From Desulfallas thermosapovorans DSM 6562 (GTDB lineage: Bacteria > Bacillota > Desulfotomaculia > Desulfotomaculales > Desulfallaceae), in NCBI RefSeq assembly GCF_008124625.1, contig NZ_VNHM01000010.1, positions 1 to 64,000 of the forward strand: a stretch of 64,000 nt of DNA, in the 5' to 3' direction. The notes beneath the pieces were generated by a model that had not been told where the DNA came from, did no database searches, and saw only the letters and a program-made list of their open reading frames with translations. The translations under genes were made by a program, and so were the position numbers. Shown here in pieces: positions 24,632-34,265 of the stretch (the stretch's first letter is position 1; each line of letters opens with the position of its first letter).

Positions 24632-26584
24632 TTGAACAATCTACTGGATAAATGCTGTGATAAATGCACCCACGAGCCACAAAATCCCTGCCGGGACTTT
24701 ATCAAATGTATCAAAGAAGGCCCCATCTGCCATGATGACGCTGCCTGCCGGCAAAAGCGTCAAGATTTGCTGGCCGACATACACCTACCGGCAAACTCAG
24801 ATAAGAAAAATATACTTATTTGCGCCGGTACAGGCTGCACTTCTTCCGGTTCCAGAAAATTGGTGGATGTATTAAGGGAAGAACTACAGAAGCATAATCT
24901 TACCGATAAAGTAAAAATCACCATCACAGGCTGTCATGGTTTTTGCGAACAAGGCCCTTTGATGATTGTAGAGCCTGATAAAACCTTCTACGTACGGGTA
25001 CAAAATACTGATGTGCCTGAAATAGTGGAGCAAAACCTGATAGGCGGTCAAGTGGTTGAAAGACTGCTCTACAAAGATCCCACCACCGGCGAATTGGCCA
25101 AAACCTATAATGACGTGCCCTTTTACGCCAAACAGCAACGCCTCGTTCTGCACAACTGCGGCCATATCAACCCCGAGGATATAGCCGAATACATTGCCAA
25201 CGACGGATACGCCGGGTTTACAAAAGCTTTATTTGAAATGACACCCGAAGAAGTCATCGAAGATGTAAAAAAATCAGGTCTACGCGGCCGTGGCGGTGCC
25301 GGTTTCCCCACCGGTATGAAATGGGGCTTTGTACGCCAGGCACAGGGCGATAAAAAATACGTGGTTTGCAACGCCGACGAAGGTGACCCGGGTGCCTTTA
25401 TGGACCGCAGCGTGCTGGAAGGCGACCCCCACGCTGTACTGGAAGGTATGATGATATGCGGCTATGCCGTAGGTGCTGACGAGGGCTACATTTACGTGCG
25501 CGCCGAGTATCCACTGGCCATTGAACGGTTAAAAATTGCCATCGCCCAAGCCGAGCAATACGGTATACTGGGTGATAACATTTTTAATTCCGGATTCAAC
25601 TTCCATATTAAAATTAAAGCAGGCGCCGGTGCCTTTGTATGCGGTGAGGAAACCGCGCTGCTCACCTCCATTGAGGGTAACCGCGGTATGCCCAGGGTAA
25701 GACCGCCCTTCCCGGCCCAAAGCGGTCTATGGGGTAAACCCACCAACCTAAACAACGTGGAAACTTATGCCAACGTGCCCTATATACTGCGTAACGGTGG
25801 AGAAAACTATGCCAAGCTGGGCACTGAAAAGAGCCATGGTACCAAGATTTTTGCTCTGACCGGTAAAGTTAACAACACCGGTCTGGTGGAAGTACCCATG
25901 GGTATAACCATGAGGGATATTATTTTCACCATTGGAGGCGGCATTCAAAACGGCAAAAAATTTAAAGCCGTTCAGATTGGCGGACCTTCGGGCGGCTGTA
26001 TCCCGGAAGAAAACCTGGACCTGCCGGTGGATTATGATTCACTCACCGCAGCCGGAGCTATGATGGGCTCCGGAGGTCTGGTGGTTATGGACGAAACCAC
26101 CTGCATGGTGGATGTAGCCAGGTTTTTCCTCACCTTCACCCAATCCGAGTCCTGCGGCAAGTGCACACCCTGCCGGGAAGGCACCAAGCGTATGCTCGAG
26201 ATTTTAACCCGTATCTGTGATGGTGAAGGTAAAATGGAAGATTTGGACACCCTGGAACGCCTGGGCCGGGTGGTTAAAAACACTGCCCTTTGCGGGCTGG
26301 GCCAGACCTGCCCCAATCCCATTTTATCCACCTTGCGCTACTTTAAAGATGAATATATTGCCCATATCCAGGACAAGCGCTGTCCCGCCGGGGCTTGCAG
26401 TGCCCTTTTGGTATTCAAAATCGACCCTGAAAAATGCAAAGGCTGCGGCAAGTGCGCCAAGAACTGCCCCGCTGGAGCCATTACAGGTGAAAAGAAAGAG
26501 CCCCATGTTATCGATGTGTCCAAGTGTATCAAATGCGGTTCTTGCCTGCTGGGCTGCAAATTCGATGCAATATACAAAGCTTAA
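24632..26584 (+). CDS. NuoF-like NAD(P)H/FMN subunit with added ferredoxin domains
   Basis: 650 residues. Order: cysteine-rich N-terminus; thioredoxin-like [2Fe-2S] domain (CAGTGC, CHGFCEQGP); FMN and NADH site (RGRGGAGFPTGMKW near 217, GAFVCGEETALL near 335); [4Fe-4S] motif SCGKCTPCREG near 506; and two C-terminal ferredoxin clusters CKGCGKCAKNCP and CIKCGSCLLGC. This is the HydB/HylB layout of bifurcating hydrogenases and formate dehydrogenases. TTG 24632 follows GAAGGAGGC. It is the site where NAD(P) is expected to bind. Confidence 0.93.
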   Translation: MNNLLDKCCDKCTHEPQNPCRDFIKCIKEGPICHDDAACRQKRQDLLADIHLPANSDKKNILICAGTGCTSSGSRKLVDVLREELQKHNLTDKVKITITGCHGFCEQGPLMIVEPDKTFYVRVQNTDVPEIVEQNLIGGQVVERLLYKDPTTGELAKTYNDVPFYAKQQRLVLHNCGHINPEDIAEYIANDGYAGFTKALFEMTPEEVIEDVKKSGLRGRGGAGFPTGMKWGFVRQAQGDKKYVVCNADEGDPGAFMDRSVLEGDPHAVLEGMMICGYAVGADEGYIYVRAEYPLAIERLKIAIAQAEQYGILGDNIFNSGFNFHIKIKAGAGAFVCGEETALLTSIEGNRGMPRVRPPFPAQSGLWGKPTNLNNVETYANVPYILRNGGENYAKLGTEKSHGTKIFALTGKVNNTGLVEVPMGITMRDIIFTIGGGIQNGKKFKAVQIGGPSGGCIPEENLDLPVDYDSLTAAGAMMGSGGLVVMDETTCMVDVARFFLTFTQSESCGKCTPCREGTKRMLEILTRICDGEGKMEDLDTLERLGRVVKNTALCGLGQTCPNPILSTLRYFKDEYIAHIQDKRCPAGACSALLVFKIDPEKCKGCGKCAKNCPAGAITGEKKEPHVIDVSKCIKCGSCLLGCKFDAIYKA

Positions 26585-26635
26585 TTATTTAATTGGCTAA
26601 TGGCCCACTTTTTCAAGAAAAGGAGGGAAAAGAGA

Positions 26636-27556
26636 ATGTCCTATGTATCCCTGACCATAGATGGTATTAATATAAAAGTACCTAAAGGAACCACTGTTTT
26701 GGACGCAGCCCGGCAAGCAGGTATATTTATACCCACGCTGTGCCATGACCCTGCCATACCACGCTTCGGTGCTTGCCGCATCTGTGTGGTGGAGATTCCC
26801 GGTATGCGCAACCTGCCCGCCTCCTGCGTCACTGAATGCACCGAGGGCATGCAGGTGTTTACCGAGTCGCCGGCAGTAATAGAAGCCCGTCAAACCATAT
26901 TGGAACTGCTGCTGGCCAACCACCCCCAGGACTGTCTGACCTGCGAACGCAACGGCGACTGCCGGCTGCAGGATTATGCATTTCGCTACGGTGTTAAGGA
27001 ATCCGGCTTTACAGGTGAGCGTAAAAACTACCCGCTGGATGACTCTAACCCGTATATCATCAGGGATGCCAATAAATGCATATTGTGCGGGCGGTGCGTG
27101 CGCACCTGCAACGCCATCCCCGAGCGTAGCGTTATTGATTTCGGATACCGGGGTTTTGGTACCAAAATTGTTACCGCCATGGACACCCCGTTGGGCGAAT
27201 CCGACTGTGTGTACTGCGGCCGTTGCGTAACAGTATGCCCGGTGGGCGCCCTTACCTGGAAACCCATGGCCGGCAAAGGCCGTACCTGGGAAATGGCCCG
27301 GCAACAGGTTACCTGCACCTTTTGCGACAGCGGCTGCACCTTCGAAGTACTCAGCAAAAACGGTCAAAACATCGGTGTAGTACCCAAGGAACCAGGCAGC
27401 GGACGCCCATTGTGTTTAAAAGGACGGCTGGGCCTTGAACTGAAATACCTGGACAATCCACCCGCGCCGCAGCTTAAAAAAGGCGACGAGTTCGTGGAAG
27501 TATCCTGGGCCGAGGCTCTGGGACTGGAAGATATATTAAACAAACTGTCTAAATGA
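26636..27556 (+). CDS. Short NuoG-like iron-sulfur protein, paralogue of the FdhA N-terminus
   Basis: 306 residues from ATG 26636 (AAAAGGAGGG upstream). It matches the first third of the following FdhA closely: [2Fe-2S] domain (CHDPAIPRFGACRIC), CERNGDC cluster, and ferredoxin motifs CILCGRCVRTC and CVYCGRCVTVCP. It then keeps only the first molybdopterin-domain cluster (CTFCDSGCTFEV) and ends after VEVSWAEALGL. It is therefore a truncated duplicate lacking the catalytic domain. An electron-relay role is inferred. The frame is intact and well spaced in the operon, so it is unlikely to be a pseudogene. Confidence 0.88.
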   Translation: MSYVSLTIDGINIKVPKGTTVLDAARQAGIFIPTLCHDPAIPRFGACRICVVEIPGMRNLPASCVTECTEGMQVFTESPAVIEARQTILELLLANHPQDCLTCERNGDCRLQDYAFRYGVKESGFTGERKNYPLDDSNPYIIRDANKCILCGRCVRTCNAIPERSVIDFGYRGFGTKIVTAMDTPLGESDCVYCGRCVTVCPVGALTWKPMAGKGRTWEMARQQVTCTFCDSGCTFEVLSKNGQNIGVVPKEPGSGRPLCLKGRLGLELKYLDNPPAPQLKKGDEFVEVSWAEALGLEDILNKLSK

Positions 27557-27581
27557 TATCAAACAGAGGAAGGAGGGATAC

Positions 27582-30275
27582 TTGGCAGTGGAACAAGTTT
27601 CATTAACCATTAACGGTATATCCGTAACCGTCCCCAAAGGGACTACCGTGCTTGAGGCCGCCCAAAAGGCCGGGGTGTTTATCCCTACCTTTTGCCACGA
27701 CCCGGAGCTAACCAAATTCGGAGCCTGCCGCATGTGCGTGGTTGAAATACCGGGTATGCGCAACCTGCCCGCTTCATGCGTCACTGAAGCCACCGATGGC
27801 ATGATGGTGCACACCGATTCACCGGCGGTGCAGGAAGCAAGGAAAACCATACTGGAATTAATGCTGGCCAATCACCCCATGGACTGTCTCACCTGCGGCA
27901 AAAACGGGGATTGCCGTCTCCAAGATTATGCTTATATGTACGGAGTGAAAACAGAGCCATTCCAAGGTGAAAAGCATGGCTATACACTGGAAAACGATAA
28001 TCCTTTCATTATAAGGGATATGAATAAGTGTATACTGTGCGGCAAATGCGTACGCGCCTGTGCCGAAATTCAGGGTAAGAGCATCGTGGACTTTGCTTAC
28101 CGAGGCTTTGATGCTAAAATAACCCCGGCCATGGACGTACCCCTATCAGCATCCGAATGCGTATTCTGCGGCAACTGCGTGGCAGTATGTCCGGTAGGCG
28201 CACTTCAGGAGAAAGGACTACGGTCTGTAGCCCGCACCTGGGAAGTACAGAAAGTCAAAACCACCTGCCCCTATTGTGGAACAGGATGCAGCTTCGAGTT
28301 GAACGTTAAGGATAACAAGGTGGTGGGAGTTACCTCCTGCGACGGCGATGTCAACGGCCGGGCGTTGTGTGTAAAAGGTCGTTTCGGTTATGGTTTTATT
28401 CATCACCCTGATCGCCTGACCACGCCGCTCATTAAAAAGGACGGCGTATTCGTGGAAGCTTCCTGGGATGAAGCCATTGGCCTGGTGGCCGAAAAACTGG
28501 GACAAATCAAAGAACAGCACGGTGGTGATGCACTGGCAGTGCTCAGTTCCGCCCGGTGCACCAATGAGGAAAACTACCTGCTTCAGAAATTCACCCGCGC
28601 GGTGCTCGGTACTAACAATATTGACCACTGCGCCCGCCTCTGACACGCACCCACCGTCGCCGGTCTGGCGGCAGCATTTGGAAGCGGGGCGATGACCAAC
28701 AGTATTGATGAAATAGCCGGAGCTGATTTTATTTTGGCCATCGGTACCAACACCACGGAATCACACCCCATCATCAGTCTTAAGGCTAAAAAGGCCAGGC
28801 GCAGCGGTGCCACCCTGGTGGTGGTGGACCCGCGCCGCACCGAGATGGCGGAATTGGCCAACGTGCACATGCAGCTCAAGTCCGGTTCCGACATAGCACT
28901 GCTCAATGCCATGGCCAATGTCATCATTGAAGAGGAAATTTGGAATAAGGATTTCGTGGCTAATCGCACCGAAGATTTCGAAGCCCTTAAAGCAACTGTG
29001 GCAAAGTATACACCGGAATATGCCGAAAAAATCACAGGTATTAACGCCAAAACCATAAGGGAAGTAGCCCGGGGCTATGCCCAAGCGAAAAATGCCACCA
29101 TACTTTACACTATGGGTATCACCCAGCACATTTGCGGCACCCACAACGTATTTGCCGTGGCCAACCTGGCCATGTTGTGCGGGCATATTGGTAAAGAAAG
29201 CAGCGGTGTTAACCCGCTCAGGGGCCAAAACAACGTGCAGGGAGCATGTGACATGGGCGCGCTGCCCAACGTATATACGGGCTACCAGGCGGTGACCGTG
29301 GACGACAACCGGGCAAAATTCGCTAAAGCTTGGAACGTAGCGGAATTGCCCGCCCAGCCGGGCTTGACCGTGGGGGATATGCTGGATAAAGCCGGAACAG
29401 GTGAAGTAAAGGGTATGTATATCATGGGCGAAAATCCCGTACTTTCCGATCCCGACAGTAACCACGTAGTTCATGCCCTCAAAAAACTGGACTTTTTGGT
29501 GGTGCAGGACATCTTCCTCACCGAAACGGCTGCTCTGGCCGATGTGGTACTGCCCGCAGCCAGCTTTGCAGAAAAGGATGGCACCTTCAGCAACACTGAA
29601 CGCCGGGTACAGCGGGTACGAAAGGCCATTGACCCGGTGGGCAACGCCCGGGCGGACTGGCAGATTATCTGTGCGGTATCCACAGCCATGGGCTATCCCA
29701 TGCATTACGCCAGTACTGCGGATATATTTGATGAAATAGCTTCCCTGACCCCGTCCTATGCGGGTATATCTTACAGCCGGTTGGAGCAGGGCGGCATTCA
29801 GTGGCCTTGTCCCAACGCAGATCACCCAGGTACAACCTACCTGCACAAGGATACGTTTTCCCGCGGTTTAGGCAAATTCAACCCGGTGGAATATATCCCT
29901 CCGGCGGAAATTCCCGATACTGAATATCCGTTGGTGCTGAGCACCGGGCGGCGGCATTTCCACTATCACACCGGCACCATGACTCAACGCACCGGTGCAC
30001 TGGAATTACACTATGGCACCGAATACTTGGAGATTAGCCAAGCGGATGCTGCTACGTTGGGTGTAGCCGATGGAGACAATGTGCGGGTATTATCCCGCCG
30101 CGGCCAGGTGGAAGTAATGGCCCGAGTTACCGATGTGGTACCCAAAGGACTGGTATTTACTTCGTTCCATTTCCCGGCAGTGGCCATTAACAAACTGACC
30201 AACCCGGCCAAGGATCCGGTGGCTAAAATACCGGAACTGAAGGTATGCGCAGTAAAGGTGGAAAAAGCCTGCTGA
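27582..30275 (+). CDS. fdhA: Selenocysteine formate dehydrogenase catalytic subunit
   Basis: An 897-residue protein if TGA 28641-28643 is read as selenocysteine (U354). The upstream part ends DHCARL and the next codons read HAPTVAGLAAAFG, the conserved sequence around the active-site Sec of formate dehydrogenases. Domains: [2Fe-2S] (CHDPELTKFGACRMC), two ferredoxin clusters, CPYCGTGCSFEL near 228, molybdopterin domain, and C-terminal cofactor-binding domain (VLSTGRRHFHYHTGT). It oxidises formate or reduces CO2 at Mo or W. TTG 27582 follows GGAAGGAGGG. Automated callers would split it into two genes at 28643 and 28692. Confidence 0.95.
28641..28670 (+). promoter_or_regulatory. SECIS element with Sec UGA codon
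   Basis: UGA is followed 18 bases later by loop GGUCU (28662-28666) on stem CGCC/GGCG (28658-28661 and 28667-28670), with outer pairing possible. The same loop and spacing occur in E. coli fdhF as I recall it. It recruits SelB with Sec-tRNA. Confidence 0.88.
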
Positions 30276-30336
30276 TTCCGATATAAAACCGGGCTTAAAC
30301 TACCCCCGAAAAAATATAATATATTTACAACGTTAT

Positions 30337-30375
30337 AAAAAGCAGGCAATGTCTACCGGACAAGGCCTGCTTTTT
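30337..30375 (+). terminator. Terminator of the formate dehydrogenase operon
   Basis: AAAAGCAGGC (30337-30346) pairs with GCCTGCTTTT (30365-30374) and ends in a T-run. Confidence 0.88.
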
Positions 30376-30516
30376 GCTAAGCTATCTACAAGAATTATAA
30401 ACCTGTTCATTATTATAATATTTATAAAAGAAAATATAGGTTGACTTTTAAATATTTTTGAAAAATTTTAAAATCAAGAAGGATTGGCAAAACTTTTATA
30501 GAATTCTGTCATTAAA

Positions 30517-30534
30517 TGAATGACTAGTCACTCA
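30517..30534. promoter_or_regulatory. FadR-like (TetR-family) operator before the acyl-CoA ligase
   Basis: TGAATGACTAGTCACTCA differs at one position from the B. subtilis FadR/YsiA box as I remember it (TGAATGAMTANTCATTCA). The centre TGACTAGTCA is a perfect palindrome. It lies 23 bases upstream of the ligase start, suitable for repression relieved by acyl-CoA. Confidence 0.65.
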
Positions 30535-30556
30535 AAAAAATCCGGAGGTGCTGTTA

Positions 30557-32185
30557 ATGAATTCGGAAAAATTATGGTACAAAAGCTACTCCCCCAATGT
30601 ACGCCCGCATCTTGAGTACCCTGATTTAACAATGCCACAGTACTTGGAAAGGGCGGCAAAGGATTTCCCGGAACGGGATGCCGTTGTATTTGCCGGTGTC
30701 AGATTGCCTTATAAAATCCTGGCTGCCATGGTTAATCAATGTGCGGGGGCTCTGACAGATTTGGGTGTTAAAAAGGGTGATCGGGTGGCACTGATGGCCC
30801 CCAACTGCCCCCAGTACATACTGGGTTTTTTGGCGACCCTGAAAATCGGTGCCATTGTAGTCCAAGTCAACCCCATGTATGTAGAAAGGGAACTAGAGCA
30901 CATTTTAAACGACTCGGGAGCGGAAACGATTATTGCCTATGACGCCTTTTACCCGCGTATAAAAAATGTGCGCAGCATCACACCTTTGAAAAATGTAATA
31001 CTTTTTGCACTGGGCAGCCCCGCCGGCACCGCCGATGATAACGCTCTAAAAGCCGAAGAATTACTAACCAAATACCCGCCCCAATTTGAGCAAGCGCCTG
31101 TGGATATGGACAATGATGTGGCCGTATTCCAGTATACCGGGGGTACCACCGGTGTGTCCAAGGGTGCCATGCTGACCAATCGCAATATAACCGCCAACGC
31201 TATTCAGGTGGCCGAATGGTTTGAAACCTTGGAATACGGTAACGAAAAGGTACTCAGTGCATTGCCATTTTTCCATTCCTACGGCATGACCACATGCCTT
31301 AATTTAAGCATTATCAACGCAGCCACAATGGTCATTATGGCAAGATTCGACATCAAAGAATGCCTGGAATTGATCAAGCAAGAAAAACCAACCCTTTTCC
31401 CGGGTGTTCCCACCATGTATATTGCTGTAAACAATTATCCCAATGTTCAGGAATACGGCATTGACAGTATTAAGGGCTGCATAAGCGGCTCGGCCCCTCT
31501 GCCCGTTGAAGTTGCCGAACAATTTGAAAAACTGACCGGAGGTTTATTGGTGGAAGGCTATGGCTTGTCTGAAACTTCCCCGGTAACCCATTGCAATCCC
31601 ATGTTTGGCCGGCGCAAGACCGGCTCAATAGGTATTCCATTACCAGACACAGACTGCAAAATCATGGACCTGGAAACAGGGGAGCGAGAATTACCCCCGG
31701 GGGAATTAGGGGAACTATGCATTAGTGGACCACAGGTAATGAAGGGATACTGGAATATGCCGGAGGAAACCAACAAAACCCTGAGAAATGGCTGGGTATA
31801 TACCGGAGATATTGCCAAGATGGATGAGGATGGATACTTCTATATTGTAGACCGTAAAAAAGATATGATTATTGCAGGCGGGTATAACATCTATCCCAGG
31901 GACATTGAAGAAGTATTATTCGAACACCCCAAGGTGTTGGAAGCGGTGGTTGCCGGCGTGCCGGATCCATACCGCGGTGAAACGGTTAAGGCTTTCGTAG
32001 TACTAAAAGAGGGCCAACAGGCCACCGAAGAGGAAATAATTGAGTATTGCAAAGCAAACCTGGCCAGATACAAAGTGCCCAAACTGGTTGAATTCCGCCA
32101 CGAACTTCCCAAGACCATCGTTGGTAAAGTACTCCGGCGCACACTCAGGGAAGAAGAAATACAAAAACAAAAACAGCAGCAATAA
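30557..32185 (+). CDS. Long-chain-type fatty acid--CoA ligase
   Basis: 542 residues from ATG 30557, with GGAGGTG upstream (GTG 30548 is part of that site). It is an AMP-forming ligase: QYTGGTTGVSKGAMLTNRN (phosphate loop), YGLSETSPVTHCNP, the hinge YTGDIAKMDEDGYFYIVDRK split by family motif D/K, and C-terminal PKTIVGKVLRR with the catalytic lysine. It activates fatty acids for beta-oxidation. The FadR-like box upstream fits this role. It is a single gene with its own terminator. Confidence 0.9.
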   Translation: MNSEKLWYKSYSPNVRPHLEYPDLTMPQYLERAAKDFPERDAVVFAGVRLPYKILAAMVNQCAGALTDLGVKKGDRVALMAPNCPQYILGFLATLKIGAIVVQVNPMYVERELEHILNDSGAETIIAYDAFYPRIKNVRSITPLKNVILFALGSPAGTADDNALKAEELLTKYPPQFEQAPVDMDNDVAVFQYTGGTTGVSKGAMLTNRNITANAIQVAEWFETLEYGNEKVLSALPFFHSYGMTTCLNLSIINAATMVIMARFDIKECLELIKQEKPTLFPGVPTMYIAVNNYPNVQEYGIDSIKGCISGSAPLPVEVAEQFEKLTGGLLVEGYGLSETSPVTHCNPMFGRRKTGSIGIPLPDTDCKIMDLETGERELPPGELGELCISGPQVMKGYWNMPEETNKTLRNGWVYTGDIAKMDEDGYFYIVDRKKDMIIAGGYNIYPRDIEEVLFEHPKVLEAVVAGVPDPYRGETVKAFVVLKEGQQATEEEIIEYCKANLARYKVPKLVEFRHELPKTIVGKVLRRTLREEEIQKQKQQQ

Positions 32186-32201
32186 ATGGCGTCATCCAAA
32201 T

Positions 32202-32241
32202 AAAACCGGCGGGTCCGGTAGATTATGTCCCGCCGGTTTTT
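32202..32241. terminator. Terminator between the ligase and HD-GYP genes
   Basis: AAAACCGGCGGG pairs perfectly with CCCGCCGGTTTT around 15 bases. It serves the plus strand, and with its A-run possibly the minus strand too. Confidence 0.88.
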
Positions 32242-32255
32242 ATGATGTCCAGCGA

Positions 32256-33374
32256 TTAATAAAATAACTGTCGTCCTGTTTTGTTATCCATCAATTTGTT
32301 GAATTCATCATCATCGATGACGCTAACGATGGTCACGTTGGGGGTGGTAGATAAATCTAATTTCACCGGGTACTTCAATTTTTCATTTTCAGCTGTAAAC
32401 ATGATATTGACTACGGGGCACAGCGAAAAGCCTGGCCGGTTTTCCATAACTACACCAATTTCACCGGTACTTAGTTTTACCACACTACTTATGGGATAGG
32501 CCGCAACGTGATGTAAAAATGACTTTACTATATTGTAATCAAACATATAATCCCCAAAAGCAGATAACATTTCAAAGGCCTCATGGCATGGATAAGCTCT
32601 GCGGTATACCCTGTCTGCGGTTAAAGCATCGTACATATCCACCAACCCTACGATGGCGGCAAAATCATGAATCTGGCGTCCCGACAACCCATGGGGATAA
32701 CCGGATCCGTTATACCGCTCATGGTGCTGGAGCGCCACCAGCGCAGATATAGCATTAAAATGTCTGGCTTTTTTTAAAACTGAATAACCATATTCGGAGT
32801 GCTTTTTAATTATATCAAATTCTTCCGCCGTAAGCTTGCCGGGTTTATTAAGTATTTTTACGGGCACCAGGGTTTTACCCAAATCATGCATAATGGCACC
32901 CATGGCCAATTGTTTTAACGCGCTTTCATTATAACCCATCTTCAAACCGGTTATCAGGGCAAGGATACAAGTATTCACTGAATGACCAAAGGTATATTCA
33001 TCGGTACTGCGAATGTCCACCAAATTTACCATGATAGTGGGATTATCCAATAAATCATCCAATATATTATTTACTACCCGCTCCATTCCATCCAGGCCGC
33101 TGAGACTTCTGGTGTAATGAAAGTCATGAAATATTTTTTTAGTGTAATTAATAGCCCGATACCTGGTGTTATCCGAAACAACATCGTTGATTTCGACACC
33201 GGGTAATAAATCGTCATCAATATATACGGCCGGTATGTTTAATTTTTCAAGCTTTTTAATAAAGGTCGCCGTTAAAACAGTACCTGAAGCCAACAACATT
33301 TGCTGATTTGCGTTATATATCGGCCTGGCTATTTTCATGCCCGGTTTCAACCTGTATACGGCCAATTTTCGCAT
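32256..33374 (-). CDS. HD-GYP domain protein, probable c-di-GMP phosphodiesterase
   Basis: 372 residues. The N-terminal part (LAVYRLKPGMKIARPIYN) resembles the domain that often precedes HD-GYP. The HD-GYP core follows: HSVNTC, AMGAIMHDLGK (HD pair), HHERYNGSGYP (GYP loop), and DALTADRVYRRAY. These enzymes hydrolyse cyclic di-GMP. There is no membrane or receiver domain, so the input is unknown. C-terminal VVKLSTGEIGVVMENRPG is typical. Single gene. Confidence 0.9.
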   Translation of the reverse strand: MRKLAVYRLKPGMKIARPIYNANQQMLLASGTVLTATFIKKLEKLNIPAVYIDDDLLPGVEINDVVSDNTRYRAINYTKKIFHDFHYTRSLSGLDGMERVVNNILDDLLDNPTIMVNLVDIRSTDEYTFGHSVNTCILALITGLKMGYNESALKQLAMGAIMHDLGKTLVPVKILNKPGKLTAEEFDIIKKHSEYGYSVLKKARHFNAISALVALQHHERYNGSGYPHGLSGRQIHDFAAIVGLVDMYDALTADRVYRRAYPCHEAFEMLSAFGDYMFDYNIVKSFLHHVAAYPISSVVKLSTGEIGVVMENRPGFSLCPVVNIMFTAENEKLKYPVKLDLSTTPNVTIVSVIDDDEFNKLMDNKTGRQLFY

Positions 33375-33590
33375 GGAAAACCATCCTCACCACCGCAAAT
33401 GATATAACATAAGCTATTTTTATACATTTCTAATTAACCCAAAAACTTTTCTATGTTAATTTCCAAAATTCCTCCCAATTTTAGCATGATAAAAATAATA
33501 TACAGCACTATAATTGTAATTACCTCAAAATGTTATATAGTTATTTAAAGAACTACTGGCATTTAAAAGGAAGGGAAGAAAGAAGTAAAT

Positions 33591-34052
33591 ATGAGCTTTT
33601 CAACTGTTAAAAACCAGGTAAAAAAAGCATTACAAAGTGAAGATTTCAAATTATTGCTTAAACTGGGCGAACAACAAACCGGACGGGTGACCGGCGCTCT
33701 TTTTTCATTCCTATACAGTCTTGATGAAAAGCTTCGCCTGGGGGCTGTGCATGGGTTGGGCTTATTGACAGATAATATTGCACGCAAAGACCCGGAACGG
33801 GCCAGGATTATCATGCGCCGAATTTTTTGGGAGCTTAATGATGAATCAGGCGGTTCACTTTGGATTGCTCCTGAGGCCGCGGGCGAAATTATTTATTATC
33901 AACCGGAGCTTTTTCAGGACTATATATCTATACTTGCTACATTCCTGGACGACCCGGTACTTAAACCGGGGGTTATTAGAGCACTCAAACGCATTAAAGA
34001 GATACGTCCAGACCTTATAGAGACTGAAGTACCTGGCCTGAAACTGGATTAA
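33591..34052 (+). CDS. DVU0298-like HEAT-type protein
   Basis: 153 residues, all helical. The stretch RIIMRRIFWELNDESGG, then IAPEAAGEI, matches my memory of the DVU0298 family in sulfate reducers and other anaerobes, whose function is unknown. GGAAGGGAAG precedes ATG 33591. Single gene. Family assignment is moderately sure, function not known. Confidence 0.65.
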   Translation: MSFSTVKNQVKKALQSEDFKLLLKLGEQQTGRVTGALFSFLYSLDEKLRLGAVHGLGLLTDNIARKDPERARIIMRRIFWELNDESGGSLWIAPEAAGEIIYYQPELFQDYISILATFLDDPVLKPGVIRALKRIKEIRPDLIETEVPGLKLD

Positions 34053-34150
34053 CAACGATAAAACGCCTATACCCCACTACATTTCTCAATTACTGAATCT
34101 TTTGTCATTATAAGATGTTAAAACCACCACATAATTTAATCAGAATACTA

Positions 34151-34180
34151 TTGCGCAAATAATGTGAAACATGGTACAAT
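34151..34180 (+). promoter_or_regulatory. Probable sigma-A promoter of the Na/Pi cotransporter gene
   Basis: TTGCGC (34151-34156), 18 bases, TACAAT (34175-34180), about 85 bases upstream of the GTG start. Confidence 0.5.
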
Positions 34181-34265
34181 CTTCTTAATAAAAAATTAAT
34201 ATAGCATTAACAATTCCTTAACTTTATCATATTATCATTAATAATTCCCGGGGAGGTGTGGGAAA

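Noticed and set aside
26597-29846. Long minus-strand frames opposite the formate dehydrogenase genes
   Set aside because: They are antisense shadows of strongly conserved plus-strand proteins with GC-rich third positions.
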